Assembly (NCBI RefSeq): GCF_012863495.1 | Contig: NZ_JAAVJL010000001.1 | Coordinates: 806,001-870,000, forward strand | From: Pseudanabaena yagii GIHE-NHR1 | GTDB taxonomy: Bacteria; Cyanobacteriota; Cyanobacteriia; Pseudanabaenales; Pseudanabaenaceae | Length of the DNA: 64,000 nucleotides | Direction: 5' to 3' | Part shown: positions 25,796-35,470 of the stretch, piece by piece | Position numbering within the stretch: position 1 is the stretch's first letter | Layout of the letters: each line of letters starts with the position of its first letter | Notes under the pieces: model-generated | The model's database searches: none | Told to the model about the DNA's origin: nothing | The model's input: the letters and a program-made list of their open reading frames with translations, nothing else | Made by a program: the position numbers and the translations under genes

Positions 25796-26614
25796 CTAAT
25801 TAATTTCACTTTCTTCAGGATCTACTTCTATTGGTAAAGGCTCTCGCAGAATCACCGTGTTTTGCAACTTACCAATACCTTCAATTTCGATATAAACGCG
25901 ATCGCCTTCTTGAATGGGACCCACACCTTCAGGTGTTCCCGTAATCACAATATCTCCGGGTAGCAAAGTCATAATCTGACTAATGTAGGAAACAATATAA
26001 TCTGGAGAAAAGACCATTTCATCGATCGCCGCCGACTGGACAGGCTTTTTACTTTCATTCACAAAAGTTTGCAGCATTGCCGATGGATTGATCTCACGCA
26101 CAATCCAAGGACCAAGAGGACAGAAAGTATCAAAACCCTTGCCTCTTGTCCATTGACTATCACTTCTTTGCAAATCTCTAGCAGTGACATCATTAGCGAT
26201 CGTATAGCCCCAAATAGCAGCGATCGCCTGATTGGGGGTCAGGTTAAAACAACGCTCACCAATTACTAAAGCTAGTTCACCTTCATACTCCACCCGTTTA
26301 GACTGTGGCGGCAAGGCAATCTCAGCATCAGGAGAAATTAAAGTAGTGGTCGGCTTTAAAAATATAATCGGCTCCTTAGGGACTTCTCCGCCCATTTCCG
26401 CAGCATGGGCAGAGTAATTCTTACCAACAGCAACAATTTTGCTTGGCTCACAGGGATATAAAAGCTGATAAGTATCTGGAGCAAGTAATTCACCATTTGG
26501 CTCCCCTCCTAACCAAGGTGCGGTACTAAGTACCTTTACGGCTTGATTTAACTCTAGTAGTCCGTAATAAACCTGTCCTTGAGTAGTTTTTACGCGAACA
26601 TAACGATCCGCCAT
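25796..26614 (-). CDS. Fumarylacetoacetate hydrolase family protein
   Basis: The 272-residue protein has an N-terminal small domain and the FAH catalytic fold. Motifs are KIVAVGKNYSAHAAEMG, EYEGELALVIGERC (metal-binding Glu residues), GYTIANDVTARDLQ and GDIVITGTPEGVGPIQEGD. Family members hydrolyse, hydrate or decarboxylate beta-diketo acids such as acylpyruvates and oxaloacetate using Mg or Mn. The substrate cannot be chosen from sequence. Monocistronic, with a strong terminator. Confidence 0.9.
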   Translation of the reverse strand: MADRYVRVKTTQGQVYYGLLELNQAVKVLSTAPWLGGEPNGELLAPDTYQLLYPCEPSKIVAVGKNYSAHAAEMGGEVPKEPIIFLKPTTTLISPDAEIALPPQSKRVEYEGELALVIGERCFNLTPNQAIAAIWGYTIANDVTARDLQRSDSQWTRGKGFDTFCPLGPWIVREINPSAMLQTFVNESKKPVQSAAIDEMVFSPDYIVSYISQIMTLLPGDIVITGTPEGVGPIQEGDRVYIEIEGIGKLQNTVILREPLPIEVDPEESEIN

Positions 26615-26760
26615 AACATCTTTTTTTCGTATTTAAATTTTGAGAGGGGTAACTTAACTGCATTAATCTAGCAGCATTGATTATATAGCAATCGCCATAA
26701 TAAACCTAGATTCAAGGATTTGCACTTTGCCCCACCTAACTAGCAACTCCGTAACAAACT

Positions 26761-26801
26761 TAGGAGATGTGGTGTGGGCTTTGCCCGCACCACATCTCCT
26801 A
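26761..26801. repeat. 41-base palindrome
   Basis: TAGGAGATGTGGTGTGGGC-TTT-GCCCGCACCACATCTCCTA, perfect except for one T/G position in the stem; loop TTT closed by GC. Confidence 0.6.
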
Positions 26802-26876
26802 AAAACCCAGTAAACTCGTTAGCATTGCGTAAGCCCTATTGATTCCTATTGATATAGCCTGTTGAGGTTCAAAGTA

Positions 26877-26926
26877 GTACAGAGAAATTTTTGAAAGCGT
26901 GGCTAAGCCGCAATTTCAAAAATTTT
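26877..26926. repeat. Family 3 hairpin repeat, copy a
   Basis: GTACAGAGAAATTTTTGAAA is followed by a variable stem (GCGTGGC-TAA-GCCGC) and ATTTCAAAAATTT. The first 20 bases and the closing ATTTCAAAA recur at 63651-63700 with a different inner stem. Confidence 0.6.
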
Positions 26927-27070
26927 AAAGCCCCGTATGACGGGGATCGTCGTTCACACTGGACTTTCTGTTATTCCCTATTAAGCTAACTTAAGCTAGG
27001 TTCACCACTGTCTCAGCAAACTGTATTTCCGCATCACTAGCCAGCGCTTCTCACCCTAGCCAATTAGCAT

Positions 27071-28309
27071 ATGAATCTATCTACGTTTATTCTTCTTTCC
27101 CTTGGGATTGGTGTTGTATTTGGAACAGTACTAAATACAACCTTCCCTGAACATATTGCCATCATTAATCAAAATATTCTGGCTCCTATTGGTGAATCCT
27201 TTTTAAGATTGATTCAATTTGTCGTAGTTCCCATCGTTTTCTCTTCATTAATTATGGGATTAACGCGCATCCAAGGGGCAGGACAAGTCGGACGGTATAC
27301 AGTCAAGTTAATGACGAGCTATGTTGTGACTAGCTCGATCGCTCTTTGTGTGGGTATGGGAACAGCCTACTTACTACAACCAGGGAGTGGTGTAACTGGT
27401 TTTACGGTGTCCACAGAAATTAATGTCACTGAAGCTCCTTCACTAGTAACTTGGTTAGTGAGTCTCATTCCTGTCAATCCCTTAGAAGCACTCAGCACTG
27501 GTAATCTATTACAAATCATTTTTTCGGCAGTATTCTTAGGTATTGGAGTACAACTTGCGGCGGATAAAGCAAAGCCATTTGTAGAATTTATTGAAAGTAT
27601 CTATCACATCAGCGAGAAAACGCTTTCGGTTATTCTGTATGCGGCTCCTTTAGGAGTCTTTGCCTTGATGAGTTCGACGATCGCCACTCAAGGACTAGAC
27701 CTCATCGCTAAATTATTTCTCTATGTTCTAGGACTAGTGATTGCCTCTTCGATCATGTTGAGTTTCGATATGATTGTACTGCTGCTGCTCAAAGCTAATC
27801 CTACTAAGTTTTTGCGTAGTCTCTCGGAGGCGATCGCCTTAGCCTTTGGCACTGCTAGCTCGAATGCTGCATTACCTGTAGTATTGCAGAATATTCAAGA
27901 GAACTATGGCTTGCGAGAAGAGATTGCCAGTTTTGCGATTCCCTTGGGAACTGCTCTCAAACGTGATGGGGCTGCTATTTTGCAGGGATTTAATGCGCTA
28001 TTCGTCACGCAAATTTATCAGGTTCCTTTAACGCCTTCTCTCTTAACAGCGATCGCTGTTAGTAGTTTATTAGTTTCCTTTAGTACTCCGGGGGTTCCGG
28101 GTTCCGCATTAATTACGATGGCAACGGTACTATCAGCCGCAGGATTGCCCTTAGAAGCGATCGCACTGGTGGCGGGCATCGATCGCATTACCGATGGCTT
28201 AAAAACCGTGGTGAATATCATTGGTAATAGTGTAAATGCCATCATCCTTAGTCATTGGGAAACAGAACAAAGCTCAGAGGTTGAAGGGCTACCTGCGCTC
28301 AAAAGCTAA
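27071..28309 (+). CDS. Dicarboxylate/amino acid:cation symporter (DAACS family)
   Basis: The 412-residue membrane protein has about eight transmembrane helices and two re-entrant loops. Diagnostic motifs are FGTASSNAALPVVLQN (serine-rich hairpin HP1), PLGTALKRDGAAI in place of the usual NMDGT motif of helix 7, STPGVPGSALI (HP2) and GIDRITDGLKTVVNIIGNS (helix 8 substrate/cation residues). It probably imports glutamate, aspartate or a C4 dicarboxylate with Na+ or H+. The substrate is not determined. Confidence 0.88.
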   Translation: MNLSTFILLSLGIGVVFGTVLNTTFPEHIAIINQNILAPIGESFLRLIQFVVVPIVFSSLIMGLTRIQGAGQVGRYTVKLMTSYVVTSSIALCVGMGTAYLLQPGSGVTGFTVSTEINVTEAPSLVTWLVSLIPVNPLEALSTGNLLQIIFSAVFLGIGVQLAADKAKPFVEFIESIYHISEKTLSVILYAAPLGVFALMSSTIATQGLDLIAKLFLYVLGLVIASSIMLSFDMIVLLLLKANPTKFLRSLSEAIALAFGTASSNAALPVVLQNIQENYGLREEIASFAIPLGTALKRDGAAILQGFNALFVTQIYQVPLTPSLLTAIAVSSLLVSFSTPGVPGSALITMATVLSAAGLPLEAIALVAGIDRITDGLKTVVNIIGNSVNAIILSHWETEQSSEVEGLPALKS

Positions 28310-28413
28310 ATAATATCCATACAATTTGTGGTAATAATCGCACTATAATCAGCGATCGGTTAACCTAAGACTAGCGATCGCCAAAAGATCGCCAAAACTT
28401 TAAAACGAGCATC

Positions 28414-31263
28414 ATGACTTCAAGCGCACAAAACCACCCCACATTCTTACTCGTTGACGGACATTCCCTCGCGTTTCGCGCCTTTTATGCCTTTGGTAAA
28501 CATCCCGAAGGCGGCTTGCGAACTTCGACAGGAATCCCCACCAGTGTTTGTTTTGGCTTTTTGAAGGCATTAATTGAGATGCTCGATCGCGAAAAACCTG
28601 CGGCTGTAGCGATCGCCTTTGACCTTGCTCAGCCCACCTTTCGCCATGAAATTGACGATACCTACAAGGCAAATCGCTCGGAAACCCCTGAGAGCTTTAT
28701 TCCTGATATTCAGAACTTACAAAAAGTATTAGCAGCAATGAATTTGCCCGCGATTACCCAAGCAGGTTTTGAGGCGGATGATGTCTTGGGAACGCTCTCA
28801 CAGGCGGCGAGTGCGGAGGGTTACACCGTCAAGATCTTAAGTGGCGATCGCGATTTGTTTCAGCTAATTGATGCCGAAAAGCGGATTTCGGTATTGAACT
28901 TGGGACAAAAAGATAAGATTGTAGAATACCATGCCGATCAAGTAAAAGAGAGGTTAGGCGTATTACCTACGCAGGTTGTGGACTATAAAGCTCTCTGCGG
29001 TGACGCTTCCGACAATATTCCGGGGGTGCGAGGGATTGGTGAAAAAACGGCGGTTAAGTTAATTACCGAATATGGTTCGTTAGAGAATGTTTTGGCAGCT
29101 TTGCCTAGTATGAAGGGAGCAGTTAAAGCCAAGCTAGAGCAAGGGATTGAGGATGCAAAGCACTCGCAATTTATGGCGACGATTAAAACCGATGTGCCGC
29201 TTCCTGTAGCGATCGCTGATTGTAAGTTGACAGGTTTTGATACGGAGCAGTTAGTTCCGATATTAGAGGAACTTGAGCTAAAAGACTTTATCAAGCGCGT
29301 CGATCAAATTCAGGCGAAATTGTCGGGGAATTATGAGAAGAAGCCCTCACCCCCAGCCCCTCTCCCAGTGGGAGAGGGGAACAAAACATCGGCTCCGAAT
29401 GGGGAGGATGAGGAGTTGTGGTTTGATTTTGCTAAGCAAGAGGAGAATCAAGCGATCGCCGCAACCGCTTCTTTAAAATTAGATGTACAGATTATTGACA
29501 CAATTCCTAAATTAGAGAATTTATGCAAAATCCTGAGTAATAAGCAACCAGCCGCATGGGATACGGAAACCTCGGCATTAAATCCCTTTGAGGCGGAGTT
29601 AGTGGGTATAGGTTGCTGTTGGGGCGATTCTATTAGTGAAGTTGCTTATATCCCTTTAAGCCATAATTCAGGGCAAAACCTACAATGGGAAGAAGTAAGC
29701 GCGATTCTCAAGCCCATTCTCGAAGATCCTAGCTATCCTAAATATTTGCAAAATGCCAAATTTGATCGCTTGATGTTTAAGTCCGCAGGCATCGAACTAG
29801 CAGGTGTGGCATTCGATACAATGATCGCTAGCTATGTCATCGATCCAGAGGCAAGCCATAAGCTTGATGATCTGGCGATGGACTTGCTGCAAATCCGCAC
29901 TGTAAGCTATAAAACCCTTGTCGGCAAACTCAAATCGATCGCCGAAGTAGATATTCCCGATGTCGCTCAATATTGCGGCATGGATACCTATATCACCTAT
30001 CATATTCAACCGATTTTAGAAGAGAAGTTAAAATCTGTTCCTGAATTGTGGGAATTGTTCCAAAATTTAGAAATGCCCCTAGAGCCAATTCTTGCGGAAA
30101 TGGAATGGCGCGGTATTAGGATCGATAAAGAATATTTAGGTATTTTCTCCAAGGAATTAGAGAAAGACCTAGATGCTTTAGCGATCGCTGCCTATCAACA
30201 GGCAGGACAAGAGTTTAACCTTAATTCCCCCAAGCAATTAAGCGAAATTTTAGTAGAAAAGCTTGGTGACAAATTTACTGGAAAATCACGCAAAAGTAAG
30301 ACAGGATATTCCACTGATGTTACTGTTCTAAATAAATTAGAAGGTGTTCATCCACTTATAGACACCATTCTCGAAAACCGCACCCTTGCTAAACTGAAAT
30401 CTACCTATGTCGATGCTTTACCCTCACTGATTCAACCAAAAACTGGGCGCGTGCATACCGATTTCAATCAAACTGTTACCGCTACAGGACGCTTAAGCAG
30501 TTCCAATCCCAACTTGCAAAATATTCCCATCCGCACTGCCTTTAGTAAGCGGATTCGTGCAGGATTTTTGCCCAAGGAAGATTGGATTTTAATGGCTGCC
30601 GACTATTCTCAAATTGAATTGCGGATTCTTGCCCATTTAAGCCAAGAGCCTGAATTAATGCGAGCCTTTAACGCTGGTGAGGATGTGCATACAGTCACAG
30701 CGCAACTGCTGCTAGAAAAAGAAGAAGTAAATAGTGAAGAACGTCGCCTCGCCAAAATTATTAACTACGGTGTGATCTATGGCATGGGAGCGCAGAAATT
30801 TAGCCGTGATATTGGTGTGCCAGTAAAACAAGCCAAGCAATTCATTGAGAAATTCAACCAGCGCTATGAACGCATCTTTACCTATATGCAAAGCGTGGAA
30901 GCAGAAGCCGAACGGGATGGCTATGTGCAGACTGTGCTAGGCAGAAGACGCTATTTCCGCAATCTTAAAGATATGGGCGGCTATCAAAAAGCAGCCTTGT
31001 TGCGATCGGCAGTCAATGCACCGATACAGGGAACCAGCGCTGACATTGTGAAACTTGCGATGCTCAGAGTGCATGAACTTCTTAAAGATTATCAAGCACG
31101 ACTACTGCTGCAAGTCCATGATGAATTAGTGTTCGAGGTTCCTCCTGAAGAAGTGGCGGAATTGCAACCAAAGATCAAATTAGCAATGGAAAATGCTTTG
31201 AAGCTTTCCGTCAAGCTAGAAGTAGATATTCACACTGGCAAAAATTGGATGGAGGCAAAGTAA
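28414..31263 (+). CDS. polA: DNA polymerase I with in-frame repeat insertion
   Basis: The 949-residue polymerase acts in repair and Okazaki fragment maturation. The 5' nuclease domain occupies about 1-300 (LVDGHSLAFRAFYAF). The 3'-5' exonuclease has the active-site pair Asp383/Glu385 (WDTETSAL), so proofreading looks intact. The polymerase domain carries Asp730 (ADYSQIELRILAHLS), KIINYGVIYGMG and HDE at 902-904 (VHDELVFEV). An insertion at about 310-325 ([16 protein letters not shown]) comes from a palindromic repeat and falls in the linker after the 5' nuclease, where it should be tolerated. Confidence 0.97.
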   Translation: MTSSAQNHPTFLLVDGHSLAFRAFYAFGKHPEGGLRTSTGIPTSVCFGFLKALIEMLDREKPAAVAIAFDLAQPTFRHEIDDTYKANRSETPESFIPDIQNLQKVLAAMNLPAITQAGFEADDVLGTLSQAASAEGYTVKILSGDRDLFQLIDAEKRISVLNLGQKDKIVEYHADQVKERLGVLPTQVVDYKALCGDASDNIPGVRGIGEKTAVKLITEYGSLENVLAALPSMKGAVKAKLEQGIEDAKHSQFMATIKTDVPLPVAIADCKLTGFDTEQLVPILEELELKDFIKRVDQIQAKLSGNYEKKPSPPAPLPVGEGNKTSAPNGEDEELWFDFAKQEENQAIAATASLKLDVQIIDTIPKLENLCKILSNKQPAAWDTETSALNPFEAELVGIGCCWGDSISEVAYIPLSHNSGQNLQWEEVSAILKPILEDPSYPKYLQNAKFDRLMFKSAGIELAGVAFDTMIASYVIDPEASHKLDDLAMDLLQIRTVSYKTLVGKLKSIAEVDIPDVAQYCGMDTYITYHIQPILEEKLKSVPELWELFQNLEMPLEPILAEMEWRGIRIDKEYLGIFSKELEKDLDALAIAAYQQAGQEFNLNSPKQLSEILVEKLGDKFTGKSRKSKTGYSTDVTVLNKLEGVHPLIDTILENRTLAKLKSTYVDALPSLIQPKTGRVHTDFNQTVTATGRLSSSNPNLQNIPIRTAFSKRIRAGFLPKEDWILMAADYSQIELRILAHLSQEPELMRAFNAGEDVHTVTAQLLLEKEEVNSEERRLAKIINYGVIYGMGAQKFSRDIGVPVKQAKQFIEKFNQRYERIFTYMQSVEAEAERDGYVQTVLGRRRYFRNLKDMGGYQKAALLRSAVNAPIQGTSADIVKLAMLRVHELLKDYQARLLLQVHDELVFEVPPEEVAELQPKIKLAMENALKLSVKLEVDIHTGKNWMEAK
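29343..29382 (+). repeat. C/G-rich palindromic repeat inside polA
   Basis: The segment reads CCCTCACCCCCAGCCCCTCT followed by CCCAGTGGGAGAGGGGAAC. CCCCTCTCCCA pairs with TGGGAGAGGGG. The same repeat is found reversed in mfd (50998-51037) and, diverged, in the intergenic element at 55576-55727. Translation stays open through it. Confidence 0.85.
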
Positions 31264-31289
31264 TCACAACGCAATGTGTTGCGATTATT
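31261..31289. terminator. Weak hairpin between polA and rsmH
   Basis: TAATCACAACGCAAT and GTGTTGCGATTA pair with one mismatch. It starts at the polA stop and overlaps the stop of the convergent rsmH, followed by TTCCTTTTTC on the plus strand. Confidence 0.4.
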
Positions 31290-32151
31290 CCTTTTTCTGT
31301 GCAATGCGTAATTTCGCCGATCGCGATCGCGGATTGGCGCGAATTTCTGCATCGGTGGCAATGATCACTTTTTTGGTGATTACTTGGAGGCGATCGTCTT
31401 CGCGGAAAGTATGCTTGACAATGCGATCTTCTAAACTATGGAAGGTAATCACCGCAATTTTGCCACCAGCTTTTAACCAATTGGGTGCAATAGCTAGCCA
31501 TTTTTCAAGGCTTTCTAATTCACGGTTAACGGCGATGCGTAAAGCTTGAAAGGTGCGGGTTGCGGGGTGAATCCTGCCATGACGATAGCTGGCGGGAACA
31601 CAGGCGGAGATGGCATTAGCAAGTTCTAAGGTAGTTCTAAAGGGACGCTTCTCGACAATCTGACGGGCAATTCTGCGCGATAATCTTTCTTCTCCAAGCG
31701 TAAAAAAGATATCCGCCAGTTCTTTTTCTTGGTAGTGATTGATAATTTCGGCGGCTGTAAGGGTTTGGCGATTATCCATTCGCATATCGAGATCTCCAGA
31801 TTCTCGAAAGCTAAAGCCTCGCTCGGCAACATCAAACTGGGTTGAACTCACTCCCAAATCTGCAAGAATGCCATCAAACTTTAAATCTGGTGCGGGTTTA
31901 TATTCACAAAAGTTACCTCGCCAAAAGGTGACTCTATTTGCATATTCTTTGAGATTTTCACTAGCCGCAGCGATCGCCATTTCATCGCGATCGATTCCCA
32001 CTAAGCTCACATTCTCCGCCGCTTGCAAAATCAAGGCGCTATGACCACCACCACCCACTGTGCAATCGAGATATATTCCACCTGAAACGATTTCTAAACC
32101 TGCGATCGTGGGTTCGGCAAGGACGGGGACATGATGAAACTGAGCAGTCAT
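31285..32151 (-). CDS. rsmH: 16S rRNA (cytosine1402-N4)-methyltransferase
   Basis: The 288-residue SAM-dependent enzyme methylates C1402 of 16S rRNA. Motifs are [10 protein letters not shown], the SAM-binding [46 protein letters not shown] and the C-terminal [19 protein letters not shown] start. It is not in a division cluster here, as is usual in cyanobacteria. It diverges from the restriction-modification locus by 95 bases. Confidence 0.97.
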   Translation of the reverse strand: MTAQFHHVPVLAEPTIAGLEIVSGGIYLDCTVGGGGHSALILQAAENVSLVGIDRDEMAIAAASENLKEYANRVTFWRGNFCEYKPAPDLKFDGILADLGVSSTQFDVAERGFSFRESGDLDMRMDNRQTLTAAEIINHYQEKELADIFFTLGEERLSRRIARQIVEKRPFRTTLELANAISACVPASYRHGRIHPATRTFQALRIAVNRELESLEKWLAIAPNWLKAGGKIAVITFHSLEDRIVKHTFREDDRLQVITKKVIIATDAEIRANPRSRSAKLRIAQKKE

Positions 32152-32246
32152 ACTTTTGATGTTTAGCTGAATCGAATTTTTGGGCGAATCTTTCTTGGTG
32201 GCTTGTAGCTACTATACTTTCAAAAGCTGTAGCTAAAAAATTTTGC

Positions 32247-34304
32247 ATGACTGATAACAATAACATTCTTCAATACGAATCAAGGATCTGGGCAACGGCG
32301 GATCTACTGCGCGGCTGTGGGATTAAGGAGTCAGAATGGCCGTCTTACATGATGCCTTTTTTTGCTTTGGTGATGATCGAAAGTCGTTTGATCAGGATGC
32401 TAGATGAACTGACTGCCGAAATTGGGGAGGCTGAGTTGGCGGATCTGGATGCAGAGGATCGAATGACGCTAATTCAGGATCGCGGTCAGGGCTATAACAA
32501 GTTTATTTTTGAGAGGAATCTGACTCTAAAGGATATTTGCAAAAACGATAAATCTTTTGATAATGATTTTGAAGCATACCTAAAGGGTTTTGATGGAGAA
32601 ACTAGGGATTTATTAGGGGTTGAGGCGACGGATGGGGAAAAGTTTCTGGATATCAAGGGTGTAATTGCGAAACTAAAGGCGAAAAAAGTTTTGCTGGGCT
32701 ATACCAAGGAATGGAGTGGCATTGACCTAAAGCCCTTTGATAACTCGGCAATCACGACTTTAGAGGAGCATATTAAGCGGCGCTGGGCGGATATTTCGGC
32801 TGAGACGGCGGGGGAACAGTATACGCCTGATGATGTGATTGGGCTGATTGCGGAAATTATTGCATCGAAAATTGAGGACAGCGATCGCCTTTTAAAAATT
32901 TATGACTGCACCTGTGGTGGCGGAAATTTGCTGTTTGGGGTAGAGGATCGAATTAATGCCAAGGTGCAGCGACTGACTCAGACTTTTGGGCAGGACTGGA
33001 ATGATGCGCTGTATGCGCTTGCCAAGATTGAGAGTCGGTTTCGGTTGGATTCTAAGATCGAGCATGGCAATACGCTCACCGATGACAAGTTTTATAATGA
33101 TGAATTTGAGGTGGTAATTGCGAATCCACCCTATGGGGTGAGTTGGAAGGGTTACGAAAAAGCAATTAAGGACGATAAGACGCAGCGTTTTCAGTATGTG
33201 CCGTCAATTTCCGATGGTCAGTTGTTGTTTATGCAGCATTTGATCTCGAAGCTGAGTGAGCAGGGTATGGGTGTGGTGGTTCACAATGGCTCGACGCTGT
33301 TTAGTGGCGATGCGGGTTCGGCTGAGAGCAATATTCGCAAGTGGATGTTGGATATCGATATTGTGGAGGCGGTGATCCAGTTGCCGACGGATGAGTTTTT
33401 TAATACGGGAATTTATACTTATCTGTGGGTGTTGAATAAGCGGAAGTCAAGCGATCGCCTGAATAAGGTGATGCTGATTAATGCGAGTGAAAAGTTTAAG
33501 CCGCTCAAGAAAAATAAAGGCTCAAAGCGTAAGGAAATTGATGAGACTAGTCGTTTAGAGATTGTGGAAACCTTGGCGCGGTTTGTGGACAATGACTATG
33601 CGCGTGTGTTTGACAAGGAGTTTTTCTATTTCAATAAGCAGGGGATTATGCTCACGAATGTGGATGAGCAGGGCAGGAGTTTTGCGAGTCATCTCAAGGA
33701 TGGTAAGACTAGTCTGAAGTTATCGCCGATCGCGTTAGACAATGGGGTGCGATCGCTGACTGAGTTTACAATCACCGATTATGACGCGGCTAAGTTTGAC
33801 TCGTTAGCTGACTTGTATGAGCAGGACATTAAGCCGTTTGTGGACTCGTTGGACTATAAGGATCAGCCGTTGGTGGTGACGACGGATAAGGCTGTTTATA
33901 GTTTTGATAGCGATCGCGAAACAATTATCAAACAATCTGGCTCGAAGCGTGAGGAGTTGGGCTGCGGAAAGATTGTGGTGAAGTCGGCTTTTAAAAAAGC
34001 GTCTAAAACTCAGGCAGAACGCATTGAGATTACGGTGGAGTTAACTCCTGACTATCAGAAGGATTATGAGATTATTCCCTTTCATCGTGATGAGGTGGCA
34101 AATCGGGAGGCGATCGCGGCGTTTATGGCGAAATATATTACGAAGCCGTTTGAGTATTTGGAGAATGTGGTAGGTGTGGAGATTAATTTTAATAAGGTGT
34201 TTTATAAGCCTGAAAAGTTGCGATCGGTTGAGGAGATTTTAGGAGAAATTGCATCTCTCGATCAGGAGCTGCAAAAATTAGAAAAATTGATAATTGACAA
34301 TTAA
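32247..34304 (+). CDS. hsdM: Type I restriction-modification DNA methylase subunit HsdM
   Basis: The 685-residue N6-adenine methyltransferase modifies the target of the type I system and forms the M2S core with HsdS. It has a helical N-terminal domain (about 1-190), then EQYTPDDVIGLIAEII and the SAM motif I variant YDCTCGGGNLLFG (219-231, usually DPACGSG). The catalytic motif IV is NPPY at 293-296, followed by NGSTLFSGDAGSAESNIR. It is longer than classical HsdM (about 500), with extra C-terminal sequence. The coding strand is G/T-rich, in contrast to hsdR. BrnT starts 2 bases after its stop, suggesting cotranscription. Confidence 0.93.
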   Translation: MTDNNNILQYESRIWATADLLRGCGIKESEWPSYMMPFFALVMIESRLIRMLDELTAEIGEAELADLDAEDRMTLIQDRGQGYNKFIFERNLTLKDICKNDKSFDNDFEAYLKGFDGETRDLLGVEATDGEKFLDIKGVIAKLKAKKVLLGYTKEWSGIDLKPFDNSAITTLEEHIKRRWADISAETAGEQYTPDDVIGLIAEIIASKIEDSDRLLKIYDCTCGGGNLLFGVEDRINAKVQRLTQTFGQDWNDALYALAKIESRFRLDSKIEHGNTLTDDKFYNDEFEVVIANPPYGVSWKGYEKAIKDDKTQRFQYVPSISDGQLLFMQHLISKLSEQGMGVVVHNGSTLFSGDAGSAESNIRKWMLDIDIVEAVIQLPTDEFFNTGIYTYLWVLNKRKSSDRLNKVMLINASEKFKPLKKNKGSKRKEIDETSRLEIVETLARFVDNDYARVFDKEFFYFNKQGIMLTNVDEQGRSFASHLKDGKTSLKLSPIALDNGVRSLTEFTITDYDAAKFDSLADLYEQDIKPFVDSLDYKDQPLVVTTDKAVYSFDSDRETIIKQSGSKREELGCGKIVVKSAFKKASKTQAERIEITVELTPDYQKDYEIIPFHRDEVANREAIAAFMAKYITKPFEYLENVVGVEINFNKVFYKPEKLRSVEEILGEIASLDQELQKLEKLIIDN

Positions 34305-34306
34305 CT

Positions 34307-34576
34307 ATGAGATTTGAATGGGATGAGAATAAGCGTTTAGCTAATATTCGTAAGCATGGTTTTGACTTTGCGGATATTTCATCTATTTTTGATAGTGACA
34401 CTGTAACAGTTGAGGACGATCGCTATAATTATGGTGAGCAGAGGTTTATGACGCTTGCTTTGTTGCAAGGGCGGATAATCGCTGTTGTACATACTGAGAA
34501 TGATGATTTAGTCCGTATTATTTCTGTAAGAAAGGCTAGTAAATATGAACAACAAATCTATTTTGAACAAATCTGA
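34307..34576 (+). CDS. brnT: BrnT-family ribonuclease toxin
   Basis: The 89-residue protein has the full BrnT pattern: FEWDENKRLANIRKHGFDF, then a central DDRYNYGEQRFMTL and a C-terminal VRIISVRKASKYEQQIYFEQ. BrnT toxins are RelE-fold ribonucleases that stop translation and are neutralised by BrnA. The gene overlaps brnA by 32 bases and follows hsdM almost directly, so toxin, antitoxin and methylase are probably coexpressed. No truncation is seen. Confidence 0.88.
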   Translation: MRFEWDENKRLANIRKHGFDFADISSIFDSDTVTVEDDRYNYGEQRFMTLALLQGRIIAVVHTENDDLVRIISVRKASKYEQQIYFEQI

Positions 34577-34826
34577 AACTGACTGGGCGCGGATTGATGC
34601 GATGTCCGATGAGGATATTGATTTTTCTGATTGTCCAGAAGCTACGTCTGAGATGTTTGCTAAGGCTGTAGTACGTCGCGCTCCTAAGAGTCAGGCAACG
34701 ATAACTTTAAAGATTGATCAAGATGTATTGGTGTGGTTTAAATCTCAGGGTGATTCGGCAGAGCGTCAGATGGCGATGGCTTTAAAGATTTATGCTGAGG
34801 CAAATAAGGCATATTTAAATGTTTAA
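34545..34826 (+). CDS. brnA: BrnA-family antitoxin
   Basis: The 93-residue protein starts inside brnT, in another frame. It has an acidic N-terminus (DWARIDAMSDEDIDFSDCPE) that would bind the toxin and a ribbon-helix-helix C-terminus (KSQATITLKIDQDVLVWFKS followed by QGDSAERQMAMALKIY). Such antitoxins bind the operon promoter and repress it. Here the pair lacks an obvious promoter of its own and may depend on that of hsdM. Confidence 0.88.
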   Translation: MNNKSILNKSETDWARIDAMSDEDIDFSDCPEATSEMFAKAVVRRAPKSQATITLKIDQDVLVWFKSQGDSAERQMAMALKIYAEANKAYLNV

Positions 34827-34895
34827 ATTTCATGTTTGTGGTTCTACAGATTGCCATACAGAATAAAACTTGAGTAAATATTTAAAGTTTTTTAG

Positions 34896-35470
34896 ATGAT
34901 TGCTTTAAAAGAACATTTTCCGAAGTTTACTCCTGAAGAATACTTCGCATGGGAGGAAAAACAGTTAGAACGCCATGAGTACATTGATGGCGAAGTTTAT
35001 GCGATGAGTGGTGGCTCGATCGATCATGGGGATATTGCGGGAAACTTTCTGGCTCTACTTAAAGCTCATCTGCGCGGAAGCGGCTGTAAAACTCTTAATT
35101 CTGATTGTCGAGTCAGTATTGTGGGCGCGACGAAGTATGTCTATCCTGATATCAGCGTGACCTGTGACGATCGCGATAAGACCACACAACCCAATACATT
35201 ACCTATCCTTGTCTGATCATTGAGGTCTTATCGCCCAGTACAGAAGCCTATGACCGTGGCAACAAGTTTAAAATGTACCGCCGCAATCCCAGTTTGCAGG
35301 AATATGTCTTAGTCAGTGTAGATGCGATCGAGATCGAGTTATTCCGCAAAACTGAAACGGGTGACTGGCGGATTATTAATTATCAAACAGGGGATGCGAT
35401 CGAGCTAAAAAGTGTTAATTTCACCTGCCAGATTGAACAGGTTTATGAGGATATAGTATTTAATGAATAA
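34896..35470 (+). pseudogene. Uma2-family nuclease-fold gene broken by a frameshift
   Basis: The first frame (34896-35216) gives MIALKEHFPKFTPEEYFAWE, then RHEYIDGEVYAMSGGSIDHG and the YVYPDISVTCDDRD block. It then shifts near 35190-35200 and stops. The second frame resumes YPCLIIEVLSPSTEAYDRG, NKFKMYRRNPSLQEYVLVS and ends VYEDIVFNE at 35470. Together they make a complete Uma2 (DUF820) protein of PD-(D/E)XK fold, a family of unclear function multiplied in cyanobacteria. A 1-base deletion or 2-base insertion explains the break; a sequencing error is the alternative. The stop overlaps the hsdS start. Confidence 0.85.

Larger units (their letters stand above)
26615..27070. other. Intergenic region with two palindromic repeats
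   Basis: Divergent 456-base spacer. It holds a 41-base palindrome at 26761-26801 and a family 3 repeat at 26877-26926. The rest is unstructured by eye. Confidence 0.6.

Noticed and set aside
31274-31549. Plus-strand frame after polA
   Set aside because: It is opposite the conserved C-terminus of rsmH, whose motifs are clear on the minus strand.
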